A stretch of DNA of 64,000 nucleotides from Pleionea sediminis (GTDB taxonomy: Bacteria > Pseudomonadota > Gammaproteobacteria > Enterobacterales > Kangiellaceae), in NCBI RefSeq assembly GCF_007570825.1, contig NZ_SUNB01000001.1:992001-1056000 (forward strand). Reading direction: 5' to 3'. Position 1 is the first letter of the stretch. Each line of letters opens with the position of its first letter. The translations under genes and the position numbers were made by a program. Shown in pieces: positions 27,873 through 37,830 of this stretch. Under the pieces are notes generated by a model. It searched no databases and had not been told where the DNA came from. It worked only from the letters and a program-made list of their open reading frames with translations.

Positions 27873-29306
27873 ATGACCCAGATACCAGATAACTTCATCA
27901 ACCATCTTTTAAGTCAGTCACTCGATAAATCTGAAGTCGAAGCTTTTATTCATTCATGCAAAACACCGCTGAGAAAGTCTATTCGCGTTAACACCCAAAA
28001 GATATCTGTTGATAAGTTTTCACAATGGGCGTCATCCATTGGCTGGCAATTAAAATCAATTCCCTGGTGCCCAGAAGGATTTTGGGTTGACCTACCGAAA
28101 GAACTTGAAGACGTTTCTTTGGGTAATTATGTCGAGCACCTACAAGGTTTATATTATATTCAAGAAGCCAGCTCTATGTTACCACCGACAGCAATGCGAT
28201 TAGCATTAAGTAACGCTAATTTTGTGTTAGATATGGCAGCAGCTCCTGGTTCAAAAACAACGCAAATTGCTAATTACATTGCTCCAGAGTGCACCTTGGT
28301 TGCCAATGAACTTGCATCCAGTCGACTTAAAGTATTGCACGCAAACATTCTACGTTGTGGCGTTGGTAATGCCTGCCTCACACATTATGATGCAGCTGTT
28401 TTTGGTGAAAAACTTCCCGAGAAATTTGACGCAATTTTACTGGATACTCCTTGTGGGGGAGAAGGAACTATTCGCAAAGATCCTGATGCTTTACAAAATT
28501 GGAGCTTGGATGCGCTAAAAACGCTGGCATCAGTCCAACAAAAATTGATCGTTAGTGCTTTTAATGCATTAGCCGAAGGTGGTGTTCTCGTTTATTCAAC
28601 GTGCACATTGTCAAAAGAAGAAAATCAATTTATATGTAACTATCTCTTACAAGAGTTTCCAGAGCTTGTATCTATCGTTTCTCTTGAAACGCTATTTCCA
28701 GGCGCCCAAAGCTGCGTTACTCCTGAAGGATACTTACATGTGTTTCCACACATTTATGACAGTGAAGGCTTTTTCGTTGCTGCATTTCAAAAAAAGCGAG
28801 CGAACCAATCGAGTGCAACGTCTGAGAAACTTCCAAAAAATTGGCCCTATTCAAAACTGACTAAGAAAGTTTATCAACAAATTGAATCTTATTTCCAAAA
28901 CCACTTCGGCTTTTCACTTCAAGGTTTAAAAGATGGACTTTGGATTCGAGAGAATGTTATTTGGTATTTTCCCGAAGGAGCGACAAAAATTATTAGTGCG
29001 CTTAAAGTGGAGCGAGCAGGTTTCAAAGTCGCCGAACTGCATAAAAACACCATTAAATCGTTGCATGATTTTGCTATCGTTTATGGTCATGAGTTCAGTA
29101 AACAATTGGTTGAGCTCAACTCCTGTCAGGCAAAAGACTACTCGCAAGGGAAAGATATTTCAGTACAACAATTACCTGATAAGGGCGAATGTTTGCTAAC
29201 TTACCGGTCAATACCTCTCGGTTTCGGCAAAGTTGTTAATAATCGAATAAAAAACCGATTACCCAGACCGCTAGTAAGAGACAACGCATATACCTTAACT
29301 AGCTGA
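27873..29306 (+). CDS. rsmF: 16S rRNA m5C methyltransferase RsmF
   Basis: A 477-residue SAM-dependent RNA cytosine-C5 methyltransferase, same length as E. coli RsmF, which modifies C1407 of 16S rRNA. The SAM motif is 'LDMAAAPGSKTTQIAN'; the two catalytic cysteines are in 'LDTPCGGEGT' (motif IV) and 'STCTLSKEEN' (motif VI). The C-terminal third forms the PUA-like RNA-binding extension characteristic of RsmF rather than RsmB. Motif IV has Gly where Ser is usual (PCGG for PCSG), a mild variation. Confidence 0.9.
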   Translation: MTQIPDNFINHLLSQSLDKSEVEAFIHSCKTPLRKSIRVNTQKISVDKFSQWASSIGWQLKSIPWCPEGFWVDLPKELEDVSLGNYVEHLQGLYYIQEASSMLPPTAMRLALSNANFVLDMAAAPGSKTTQIANYIAPECTLVANELASSRLKVLHANILRCGVGNACLTHYDAAVFGEKLPEKFDAILLDTPCGGEGTIRKDPDALQNWSLDALKTLASVQQKLIVSAFNALAEGGVLVYSTCTLSKEENQFICNYLLQEFPELVSIVSLETLFPGAQSCVTPEGYLHVFPHIYDSEGFFVAAFQKKRANQSSATSEKLPKNWPYSKLTKKVYQQIESYFQNHFGFSLQGLKDGLWIRENVIWYFPEGATKIISALKVERAGFKVAELHKNTIKSLHDFAIVYGHEFSKQLVELNSCQAKDYSQGKDISVQQLPDKGECLLTYRSIPLGFGKVVNNRIKNRLPRPLVRDNAYTLTS

Positions 29307-29480
29307 TATATATAAGATTATCACCTACATTCACCCCAAAATTCTCGCTAATACAGCGCCTATGGAGACCGCAAAAACACTTCTCTTTGGCGCAAATGTT
29401 CTTCCGGTTAGCAACTTGAACTAAAAACACTATACTTTATCAAACTGATTGATTTTAAATCGAAATTTGATAACCGGTGA

Positions 29481-31751
29481 ATGAATAAGTCTGGCTTTAA
29501 TCTCATTACTGTATTTATATTTGTTGCCCTTATGGGAGCGACTTTGTCGTTTCTTATTTTCAGGCAAAGTGAGAAAGTAGACTCAAATAATAAAGAACTT
29601 CTCCAAATGCACGTGCCGTTGCTACAAAGTGTCTACGAATTAGGGCAATCATTTACGGAGCACGAGAGAATACTCTATGAATTTTACTCTGCTGAAAATT
29701 TACAAGATTACAGTCAAAACCTGAAAGCTAACTATTCCAAGTTTAACCAAAACCTAAACAACATTGAGAATCATGGTTTACCTGAAGAGACGATTATTAA
29801 AATAAGTCATGCTCATATTCAATTCAAGGATATCGCCGACAAACTGCGAATAACAATGTTAGAGCAACCCTACCCTCAGAAATATGATACTGCTCGAAGG
29901 TTATTAAAAAAAATGACCTCCATTGGCAATGAAGCTCGCTCTTTTCTTGTTGAGCTATCTAACGATATAAAACATCAAGTCGCAATTAGCCAGAAAAAGA
30001 GCTCACAAACATTAAATAACATGTCAACATTTGTACTTGGCTTCTCAGTTGTTATCGTATCTTTTATGCTCTTTGGAGGAGTACAAATTCGAACTCAGCT
30101 AAAAGAAGCAAAAGAAAAGAAACGACTGGCCCTATTTTTAGAGCAAAATCCCAATCCTGTAGCGAGTATATATCCTAATGGCGATATTGATTACAAAAAC
30201 CCAGCCTGGAAAGAATTGGAACATAAAATAGACCATGCTATTTCATTTGCTGAGTTTGAGAAGATTATTTTTGAACTGGATAAAGAAAATAAGAACTATA
30301 AAACATGGCAAATGAACATAGATGAAAAATATTTTTTAGCTTCACTGCATAAACAAGATAATTTCTCTACATTTACCTTGTACCTTGAAGATATTACCCA
30401 TCGAAGAAAAGCTGAAAAAGAACTCGCCTATCTCGCGTTTAATGATCCTTTAACTGAGTTACCTAATCGTAGAAAAATGGAAACCGACCTTGATGAGTGG
30501 GCAGCGGAATATCCTAATTATCCAATCGCAACGGTTGTTATTGGGATCGATCGTTTTAGCCAAGTAACAGCATCACACGGATTTAAAGTTGGCGACCAAA
30601 TTATACTTTCAATAAGAGATCGTATATTTGAATGTGTTCATATACTTCCAGAAAACGCCCCCATATTTCGACTCTATCGATTTACTGGTGCAAAATTCGT
30701 GTTACTGATACAAGAGAGAAAACAAGACAGTAATATACGGGCATGGACGCAAAAAATTGTTGATGACATACAAAGCTCAATGCTTAAGTTCATTGCTAAT
30801 ACGCACGGTCATTTTTATCTTCATCTTACTTTTGGGGCCGCTTACTATCCACTTCATAGTGATAACATTTCGAAATTAGTCCCAAACGCAGACAATGCCT
30901 ACACAATTGCTCGTCGTTCGGGTGGCAACCAATGTTTGGAGTTTGATATCTCAATGGCAGAGAAAGAACGTCAATGGCTTGATATGGAAGTTGATTTACG
31001 AGTCGCTCAAAACAAACATCAATTCTATCTGCTCTATCAGCCCAAAGTAGAAAGTACTACCGGAAAATTAAAAGGCGTTGAAGCTCTATTGCGTTGGGAA
31101 CATCCAGATAAAGGTCTAATTTCTCCCGCAGAATTTATTCCAGTCGCGGAACAAAGTGGATTAATCATTGAAATCGGAGAATGGATAATCGATGAAGCTT
31201 GCCGCCAAACTCGTCAGTGGCTTGATCAAGGTATCTCAGATATTGTTTGCGCAGTAAATATATCGCCCTTACAATTTCTGCATCACAACTTTTTGCACAC
31301 TTTAGAAACTGCACTCAGTAAAAATAATTTACCACCGCAAAATTTAGAACTCGAAATCACAGAAGGCGTGCTAATGCATGATGTCGATAATTCCATTGGC
31401 ATTTTAAATCAATTGCACCAGCAAAATATCAAATTGTCTATCGATGACTTTGGTACAGGATATTCTTCACTTTCATATCTAAAGTCATTCTCTTTAGATA
31501 AATTGAAAATCGATAAATCTTTTGTTGATAACATTACATCAAACAACGCAGACCGCTCTATAATTCAGACGGTAATTCATTTAGCAAAGCATTTAGGACT
31601 CACCGTAATTGCCGAAGGTGTAGAAACCAAAGAGCAGCTCGATTATCTAATTGAGTATGGCTGCGATGAAATTCAAGGGTATTATTTTAGTAAGCCTCTT
31701 CCCGCAGAAAAAATCATCGACTTTTCACCGCTCCGACAGCAAGTTTCTTAA
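29481..31751 (+). CDS. Membrane EAL phosphodiesterase with degenerate GGDEF
   Basis: A 756-residue signalling protein. TM1 (about 8-27) and TM2 (about 176-196) bracket a helical periplasmic sensor of about 145 residues; then comes a PAS-like segment, a GGDEF domain and an EAL domain. The GGDEF active-site loop reads 'FTGAKF' in place of GGDEF, so cyclase activity should be lost. The EAL domain keeps the catalytic set: 'EALLRW', 'NISP', 'EITEG', 'DDFGTGYSSL', 'KIDKSF' and 'AEGVET'. It should degrade c-di-GMP to pGpG, perhaps with the GGDEF remnant as a regulatory GTP site. Monocistronic. Confidence 0.92.
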   Translation: MNKSGFNLITVFIFVALMGATLSFLIFRQSEKVDSNNKELLQMHVPLLQSVYELGQSFTEHERILYEFYSAENLQDYSQNLKANYSKFNQNLNNIENHGLPEETIIKISHAHIQFKDIADKLRITMLEQPYPQKYDTARRLLKKMTSIGNEARSFLVELSNDIKHQVAISQKKSSQTLNNMSTFVLGFSVVIVSFMLFGGVQIRTQLKEAKEKKRLALFLEQNPNPVASIYPNGDIDYKNPAWKELEHKIDHAISFAEFEKIIFELDKENKNYKTWQMNIDEKYFLASLHKQDNFSTFTLYLEDITHRRKAEKELAYLAFNDPLTELPNRRKMETDLDEWAAEYPNYPIATVVIGIDRFSQVTASHGFKVGDQIILSIRDRIFECVHILPENAPIFRLYRFTGAKFVLLIQERKQDSNIRAWTQKIVDDIQSSMLKFIANTHGHFYLHLTFGAAYYPLHSDNISKLVPNADNAYTIARRSGGNQCLEFDISMAEKERQWLDMEVDLRVAQNKHQFYLLYQPKVESTTGKLKGVEALLRWEHPDKGLISPAEFIPVAEQSGLIIEIGEWIIDEACRQTRQWLDQGISDIVCAVNISPLQFLHHNFLHTLETALSKNNLPPQNLELEITEGVLMHDVDNSIGILNQLHQQNIKLSIDDFGTGYSSLSYLKSFSLDKLKIDKSFVDNITSNNADRSIIQTVIHLAKHLGLTVIAEGVETKEQLDYLIEYGCDEIQGYYFSKPLPAEKIIDFSPLRQQVS

Positions 31752-31765
31752 AACTAACTCGTTTA

Positions 31766-32311
31766 TTAGTTTTTAGATGCTTCTACTCGCTCTTTTAGGT
31801 TTTTCAGCCCTTGTTCAAAATCTGGCCCCAACATATCTTCAATAAATAAAATAAAGTAACGTCCAACAATGTCATATCCAACGTCGCCAGAATCAGCCCA
31901 AGTAACTTTCGTTCCATTATCAACGCTAGAAATAACCATCGAACCCTTCGAGCTCATTTCAATATCCGGAAAATAGAGGTCATATTCAAGCGCCTTATTT
32001 TTTTCAATTGCTGTGAGCTTCATTTCTCCGTTTCCTTGGGTATCACTTTTCCAGACCGATTTATGTCCAATAGAAGCAGGCTCTCCCGAGTAAGTCAGTA
32101 TCATATCTGGATCACGCTGAAACCAGACACCCCAGTGTTTCCATTGCTTAAAATTGGCTACATTAGAAAAAACTTCGGCCGGAGATGCTTCAATAACAAT
32201 ACTTCTTGATACGTTATAAGTCGAAGACAATGCCAAGCCAACAACAATAATACCTACAACCAGTGCAATTAGAGTAATGGTTAGAATTTTAAGCGCTTTC
32301 ATAAAAGTCAC
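31766..32311 (-). CDS. SRPBCC-family (polyketide cyclase-like) protein
   Basis: A 181-residue protein with an N-terminal membrane anchor (about 8-30) followed by a START/SRPBCC hydrophobic-ligand-binding domain ('SRSIVIEASPAEVFSNVANFKQWKHWGVW' split over strand and helix; C-terminal long helix 'GPDFEQGLKNLKERVEA'). This type is common in Proteobacteria as 'polyketide cyclase / dehydratase and lipid transport' family. The ligand is unknown. It is convergent with the EAL gene. Confidence 0.8.
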   Translation of the reverse strand: MTFMKALKILTITLIALVVGIIVVGLALSSTYNVSRSIVIEASPAEVFSNVANFKQWKHWGVWFQRDPDMILTYSGEPASIGHKSVWKSDTQGNGEMKLTAIEKNKALEYDLYFPDIEMSSKGSMVISSVDNGTKVTWADSGDVGYDIVGRYFILFIEDMLGPDFEQGLKNLKERVEASKN

Positions 32312-32494
32312 CTTGTTATTTTGGTTTACGGTGAAAAGGATATATTAATTATTGGGTAAAGATAACGAATAAACTAAGCCTGCGTCAAAGCTTACTTTTC
32401 AACTCAACAATAGTAATTAGATTAGAATGAAGATATTTTTATAATATTTACTGAAAGAGAAAAAGATAGGCGTCAAAAAGTTATCTTATTAAAG

Positions 32495-33343
32495 TTAAGG
32501 TTTTAATCGAACGCGCAGGATTCCATTATTTACGATAATGGTTTCTGGCTCTATCGCCTCTAGCTTCCAACTATTAATGATTTTGTCGCCCTCTTGAGTC
32601 AACTCACCAGAAACAAAAATAAATCGCTGCTCCGAGTCTTCGGAGTACACATGTGCTCCAACTTTTATTTCATCAATCATCATAAGTTCAACACGAGTTA
32701 GTTGCTCGACGGTCTTGATAGGCAGGTTGGTATTAAGTTCAGAAGATACATCTCGAGGCTCGATAGATTTGGGACTAGGATGATTAGAAGAGTCTGAAGT
32801 TTTGGCTTCAGATTGTTCTGTACGAGCTGTTTTAGGCTGAGTTTTTCTTTCCTGTCTTTCAGGTTTGTAAGCTTCGAAGTACTCTCGCTCTTCAGATACA
32901 GATGAGCCTGTATCTGAGTGTTCTGAATTTATAGATTTGGAGCTTCCTTTTGGGCTTTCAGTTAATTCAGCAAACTCATTGCTATTTGCTTGAGATGAGT
33001 TATTCAACTCATCAGCATTTAGATTATTCGTTGCATTTTGTTCTATCGGATTATTAGATGACGGGACTTGTTCTGTTTGTGGCTGAATTATTCTATCAAT
33101 ATTTTGAGCTGAATTTTGATTACTTTCTGAAACAGAACGATTATCTATAAGTAAATACACTATGCTTCCCAACAAAATGACAATTATTGCTAATAAAACA
33201 ATTAAAAGTCCATGCAGTTTACTAACTGAAGTTCCCTCGCTTTGTTGAGACTCATCAATCGGAGAGTCGATTAAAGATTCGATCTCACCAGACTCATCAT
33301 CGCTTTGTTTTGCCTTATTCAGTGCGTTTAACAAAATGGACAT
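32495..33343 (-). CDS. gspB: GspB-like type II secretion protein
   Basis: A 282-residue inner-membrane protein: short cytoplasmic N-terminus, one TM helix (about 45-67), a long low-complexity Ser/Glu/Asn/Gln periplasmic linker, and a C-terminal domain (about 212-282) of the T2SSB/GspB type ('HVYSEDSEQRFIFVSGE', 'EGDKI'). In Aeromonas and Vibrio, ExeB pairs with the ATPase ExeA to help place the secretin through peptidoglycan. The gene lies 18 bases downstream of the gspA-like gene, matching that role. No core T2SS genes lie in this window. Confidence 0.85.
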   Translation of the reverse strand: MSILLNALNKAKQSDDESGEIESLIDSPIDESQQSEGTSVSKLHGLLIVLLAIIVILLGSIVYLLIDNRSVSESNQNSAQNIDRIIQPQTEQVPSSNNPIEQNATNNLNADELNNSSQANSNEFAELTESPKGSSKSINSEHSDTGSSVSEEREYFEAYKPERQERKTQPKTARTEQSEAKTSDSSNHPSPKSIEPRDVSSELNTNLPIKTVEQLTRVELMMIDEIKVGAHVYSEDSEQRFIFVSGELTQEGDKIINSWKLEAIEPETIIVNNGILRVRLKP

Positions 33344-33361
33344 CTTTTGTTGCCTTCGTTG

Positions 33362-35047
33362 CTATTTTAGTTTTGGAATATCTTTGGTTGTTGATGAGTT
33401 CAATTGAATCAATGTATTCATACCAGCGATACCATCGGCTTTTAGCCCATGACGAGTTTGAAAGTCGACGAGTAAGTCTTTCATTGTCTTATCAAAAACC
33501 TGACTGTTCTTAAGGCTTTCGTCACTAAATACAAATGCCATGCGCTGAGCTAACCACTTTACACCATCGCCTCTATCGCCAAAAGAGATCGGTTTTGAAT
33601 ATCCCGGAGGAGCTTGCCAAAGCATCAAATACTCGCGATTCCATAAAGATAATATCCAATCAAGTTTGACCCACCGCCGTCCAAGGCTCGACTCAATTTC
33701 TGCTTGATCGCTTTCAATCGCATGTAAGGTTAACCAACTTTGGTCTCCATCATTGTTTTCCAATAATAAATTCACGGGACGGTTAAGTTCTTTAAGCTCA
33801 AACCAGCTGGAAGATCCCGATTCACATTTCAATCGGTAATCAGCAACATAGCGACAAAAATCACCATCGCGTAAGCGATCGTAGGGTAACTGCCAACGAT
33901 CGGCTAACTGAGCTTGTGAAACATAACCAAATTCATCAAATTTCGAGTCGCCAACTAATGATGCAAATAAAGCGTTACGATCACTTAAATTAAGTTGTTC
34001 TGCTGGCTCTTTTTCTGCTTCTGGCGCTTTATCTGACTTACTGTCCGAAGATATTTCACTGGCTAGTGTTTGTTTCGTTTCAATAACAGGCTTAGACTGC
34101 GCTTGTGGCTCAGTGGTTTTGGGAGGCTCACCACCTGAAATTTGACCAACCCAATAGCCTGCAGCTAAAACAATAAAAAAGCTCGCGCTCATCGCTAATT
34201 TAGAGCGAAACCATGGTGTTGCCGAGACAACATCACGGTCAGGCGGTAACGACTCGGCCGCAGCCACTTTGACATGTTTCTCGGCCACGGTGTTTTTTTC
34301 TTCGGCGAAAGCCGCCATCATTGCTCTATCGCAAATATTATTAATGAGCCTGGGAATACCGTCAGAATTGCGAAACGCCGACTTAATCGCTTGTTTACTA
34401 AACAAAGCTCTCTGAGTTCCAGCGATTCGGAGTCGATGATGAATGTATGATTGCGTTTCTTCCTCGTTTAACGGTCTAAGGTGATAGCGAGCGGTGACAC
34501 GCTGCGAAAGCTGCCTAAGCTCCTGTTTCGCTAATAGTGACTGTAGCTCGGGTTGCCCCACCAAAATTATTTGCAATAGTTTGCGTTGATCCGTCTCGAG
34601 GTTAGTTAACAAGCGAATTTGTTCGAGTACTTCGGGAGCTAAATTTTGCGCTTCATCGATCATTAAGACGACGTTGATTTCGTCTTGGTAGCACTGCAGC
34701 AAAAATTGAGTCAAGTTATCCGTTAGCTGTTTTAGTGAATACTCACTTGCATCATAATCCACTCCCAGCTCATCACACAAAGTAGCCAGTAACTCCATCG
34801 CGTTGAGCATTGGATTAAGGATAAAGGCTAATCGAGTGTTTTCCGGCAGCTTTCTCAATACTTGTCGGCAAATGGTTGTTTTGCCCGTCCCAACTTCACC
34901 AGTCAGCAATACGAAGCCAGCGCCGTGCCGAATGCCATAAGCTAAGTGTGCCAAAGCCTCTTTGTGGCGCTGACTCATGAATAAGAATCGAGGGTCTGGA
35001 GCAATAGAAAAAGGACGCGCCTTTAACCCAAAGAATTTTTCGTACAT
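33362..35047 (-). CDS. gspA: ExeA/GspA-type ATPase with peptidoglycan-binding domain
   Basis: A 561-residue protein. The cytoplasmic N-terminal part is an AAA ATPase with 'MYEKFFGLKARPFSIAPDP' (ExeA hallmark), Walker A GEVGTGKT (50-57) and Walker B 'VVLMIDEAQ' (126-134). A TM helix follows at about 284-302. The periplasmic part ends with a peptidoglycan-binding domain ('LAQRMAF...DFQTRHGLKADGIAGMNTL', about 490-550). It forms a two-gene unit with gspB and should assist secretin assembly. Divergent from a Tic20-like gene. Confidence 0.9.
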   Translation of the reverse strand: MYEKFFGLKARPFSIAPDPRFLFMSQRHKEALAHLAYGIRHGAGFVLLTGEVGTGKTTICRQVLRKLPENTRLAFILNPMLNAMELLATLCDELGVDYDASEYSLKQLTDNLTQFLLQCYQDEINVVLMIDEAQNLAPEVLEQIRLLTNLETDQRKLLQIILVGQPELQSLLAKQELRQLSQRVTARYHLRPLNEEETQSYIHHRLRIAGTQRALFSKQAIKSAFRNSDGIPRLINNICDRAMMAAFAEEKNTVAEKHVKVAAAESLPPDRDVVSATPWFRSKLAMSASFFIVLAAGYWVGQISGGEPPKTTEPQAQSKPVIETKQTLASEISSDSKSDKAPEAEKEPAEQLNLSDRNALFASLVGDSKFDEFGYVSQAQLADRWQLPYDRLRDGDFCRYVADYRLKCESGSSSWFELKELNRPVNLLLENNDGDQSWLTLHAIESDQAEIESSLGRRWVKLDWILSLWNREYLMLWQAPPGYSKPISFGDRGDGVKWLAQRMAFVFSDESLKNSQVFDKTMKDLLVDFQTRHGLKADGIAGMNTLIQLNSSTTKDIPKLK

Positions 35048-35208
35048 TGATCCGTCCGTATTTATCTACGCGCCTATCTTATGCAAGCACAGCACAATTG
35101 AAAAGGGATTAGTTACAGACTTGATCAGATAATCAGCGATATCTAGCTGACGAAATGACATTCGTTGGGTAAACTTTCAATATATCATAATCTTATGGAG
35201 CCTTTATT

Positions 35209-35616
35209 ATGGAAACAGAAAGACCTGATAGTGAAGAACCACACCAGTCTGGCTACGGACATATTGAGCAACCCCAACCTACCTATGATGAAAAGCAATT
35301 TGCCATGTTTTGTCATTTTGCAGCTTTTGCCGGTCTAATTATTCCATTCGGCTCAATTATAGGCCCTCTGGTGATGTGGCTTATGAAGAAACATGAATCA
35401 GCCTACATCGACTTTCATGGTCGAGAGGCGCTTAACTTTAACATCACAATGGCAATCGCATCTGTCATTTGTATCGTATTAATGTTTGTTTTTATAGGTA
35501 TTGTTCTTTTTCCAGTTCTACTCATTTTCTGGCTTATTATGCTCATAATTGCCGGAGTAAAAGCGAATGATGGAATAATGTACCGCTACCCCATTAGTAT
35601 TCGGTTGGTAAATTAA
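35209..35616 (+). CDS. Tic20-like DUF4870 membrane protein
   Basis: A 135-residue membrane protein with three helices and the typical DUF4870 sequence: '[16 protein letters not shown]...[28 protein letters not shown]' in segments, then two helices and a short tail. The family is widespread, related to chloroplast Tic20, and has no settled role. A GGAG site precedes the ATG. The cca start is eight bases past its stop, so the two are probably co-transcribed. Confidence 0.88.
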   Translation: METERPDSEEPHQSGYGHIEQPQPTYDEKQFAMFCHFAAFAGLIIPFGSIIGPLVMWLMKKHESAYIDFHGREALNFNITMAIASVICIVLMFVFIGIVLFPVLLIFWLIMLIIAGVKANDGIMYRYPISIRLVN

Positions 35617-35623
35617 AGACCTT

Positions 35624-36859
35624 ATGGATATTTATCTGGTCGGTGGCTCAGTTCGCGATGAATTACTCAATCGCCCTGTCGTTGATCGCGATTGGGTTGT
35701 TGTTGGAGCCACTCCCGAAGAGCTTAAAAAAGACGGCTATCAACAAGTCGGAAAAGATTTTCCCGTTTTTTTGCATCCAGAAACCAAAGACGAATACGCA
35801 CTTGCTCGCACAGAACGAAAAACAGGCCAGGGCTATCACGGCTTTGATTGTTATTTCGCGCCAGACGTCACTCTTGAACAAGATCTCGAGCGCCGCGATC
35901 TTACAATAAATGCGATTGCTAAAGCCGAAGACGGTACTTTGATTGACCCGTTCAATGGGCAAAAAGACATTGAAGATAAAGTACTACGCCATGTATCCGA
36001 CGCATTTGTCGAAGATCCACTAAGAGTTTTACGTGTTGCGAGATTCGCAGCGCGTTACGCCTCCTTGGGATTTACCATTGCCGATGAAACACTTAAATTA
36101 ATGCAGCAACTTGCTCAATCGGGAGAACTCAATACTTTAACTCCTGAACGAGTTTGGAAAGAAACGGAAAAAGCGTTATTAGAAAAGTCACCCGCTGTCT
36201 ACTTTGAGGTTTTACACGACACGCATGCACTTTCTTGTTTTTTCCCCGAACTCGATCGCTTATGGGGAATACCAAATCCAGAAAAGTGGCATCCAGAAAT
36301 CGATACAGGGATCCACACCATGATGGTACTTGATCAAGCAGCTCTTCTGTCTGACTCCATCGATGTTCGGTTCGCAGCCTTGTGTCATGACTTAGGCAAA
36401 GGATTAACACCAGCAGAAGAATGGCCAAGTCATAAAGGCCATGAAAAAGCCGGTATCGATGTCATTAAAAGTCTTTGCGAGCGATTACGAGTTCCTAAAA
36501 AACTCAATCAATTAGCATGCCTTACATCTGAGTATCATCTGCACAGTCACAAAGCTTTTGAGCTGTCCCCCAAAACAATTATTAAGTTTTTCGAAAAAGC
36601 GGGAGCTTACACCCACAGTGATCGATTCGAACATTTGTTACTTGCCTGTGAAGCGGATTTTAAAGGCCGCACAGGCTTTGAGTCTCGAGACTATCCGCAA
36701 AAAACCTTTTTAAGCGATCTTAGGGAAGCCACACAAGATATCGATACAAAAGCAATTATTGAGAGAGGATTTAAAGGAAAGCAAGTGGGTGAACGAATCC
36801 ACCAGGAACGCGTCCAGAAAGCAAAGCACTTTATTAAAAACTCGAAGCATGAAAATTAA
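35624..36859 (+). CDS. cca: CCA-adding tRNA nucleotidyltransferase
   Basis: A 411-residue enzyme that builds or repairs the 3'-CCA end of tRNAs. The class II nucleotidyltransferase head is intact: '[23 protein letters not shown]' (GG...R and catalytic D-x-D of the 'DRDW' element), '[11 protein letters not shown]' (ERRD), and the template motif '[15 protein letters not shown]'. A C-terminal HD domain ('ALCHDLGKG...HKGHEKAG') gives the phosphatase/phosphodiesterase activity found in gammaproteobacterial Cca. Length equals the E. coli protein. Confidence 0.95.
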   Translation: MDIYLVGGSVRDELLNRPVVDRDWVVVGATPEELKKDGYQQVGKDFPVFLHPETKDEYALARTERKTGQGYHGFDCYFAPDVTLEQDLERRDLTINAIAKAEDGTLIDPFNGQKDIEDKVLRHVSDAFVEDPLRVLRVARFAARYASLGFTIADETLKLMQQLAQSGELNTLTPERVWKETEKALLEKSPAVYFEVLHDTHALSCFFPELDRLWGIPNPEKWHPEIDTGIHTMMVLDQAALLSDSIDVRFAALCHDLGKGLTPAEEWPSHKGHEKAGIDVIKSLCERLRVPKKLNQLACLTSEYHLHSHKAFELSPKTIIKFFEKAGAYTHSDRFEHLLLACEADFKGRTGFESRDYPQKTFLSDLREATQDIDTKAIIERGFKGKQVGERIHQERVQKAKHFIKNSKHEN

Positions 36860-36917
36860 ATGAGCTTCTTTACACTTATTTATAAATAAGTTAATTAAAA
36901 AACAGCACGTATACCTC

Positions 36918-37766
36918 ATGTCGGATAACAAGAACAGAAAAGTTTTTCAAATACTTGAATTTATCGGTTTGTCGATATTCGCGATAGCCTTTTTTGTTAA
37001 TATCCCTTTTAAACCAGTCACTGAATTTCTCGGAGAGGACATTACCTCATTTATAAAACAAAACTCACCTTTTGTGTTCATTTTTGGAATTGTCCTTGCT
37101 GGAATTTCAAAGCATCTTAAAAATAAAAAAAAATTATCAAGCAAACAAATAACTCGTGATATAGATGGAGAAAAGGATCTCTTTGATAAAATAGAATCCG
37201 ATGATATTAAATTAACAGCCAGAACTCTGGACTGGACACCCATAAAATCGGGTGGTACCAACTTCGGCACACATCGCCTCGTTCAAACAACACCTCGTAG
37301 ACTTGAGTTTAAAATATCCATTGGCGGTACTTTGTTTTGCTCACTTTTCTCACTCATTGGTGCCGCGGTTGGTATTATGTTCTATATGGAATCAAAAGAG
37401 ATTATCCCTACTTTAATAGGTAGCGTTTTCTTTGTATCAGGAATTGTCATGTATTACTTTATGTCAATACCTCGAGTTTTCGATAAAGGAGCAAATGCTT
37501 ATTGGAAAGGAAGGCAACAGTTTCACTCTTTCTCCGGTTTAAAAGCTCAAAAAGAAAGCGTGGCACTATCTGATATTGCTGGCATTCAAGTTCTTAGCGA
37601 ATACATTCGCGGCGATAAATCATCCTATTACAGCTACGAACTCAATTTGATTTTAGTGGATGGCAATCGCTTAAATGTTATCGATCATGGAAACCGAGAA
37701 AAAATAAGAAAGAATGCAGAAACTTTGGCGAGCTTTCTCAATGTACCTCTTTTTGAAGCCGGTTAA
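36918..37766 (+). CDS. Four-helix membrane protein of unknown function
   Basis: A 282-residue protein with two N-terminal TM helices (about 12-32 and 48-66), a short soluble segment, two further helices (about 137-158 and 165-185), and a C-terminal soluble domain of about 90 residues with alternating beta pattern ('ALSDIAGIQVLSEYI...YELNLILVDGNRLNVIDHG'), similar in feel to PH-like domains found after paired helices. No family is firmly recognised. It lies between cca and a TonB-like gene on the same strand. Confidence 0.65.
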   Translation: MSDNKNRKVFQILEFIGLSIFAIAFFVNIPFKPVTEFLGEDITSFIKQNSPFVFIFGIVLAGISKHLKNKKKLSSKQITRDIDGEKDLFDKIESDDIKLTARTLDWTPIKSGGTNFGTHRLVQTTPRRLEFKISIGGTLFCSLFSLIGAAVGIMFYMESKEIIPTLIGSVFFVSGIVMYYFMSIPRVFDKGANAYWKGRQQFHSFSGLKAQKESVALSDIAGIQVLSEYIRGDKSSYYSYELNLILVDGNRLNVIDHGNREKIRKNAETLASFLNVPLFEAG

Positions 37767-37830
37767 TTTTAGAACTTATTGAGACTTTGTCGGTCATACC
37801 ATGGCCACACTCTTGATTAAACTTTGATAA

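Noticed and set aside
36875-36890. A palindrome (CTTATTTA/TAAATAAG) after cca considered as a terminator.
   Set aside because: It is purely AT-rich with no loop, so it would form a very weak hairpin.
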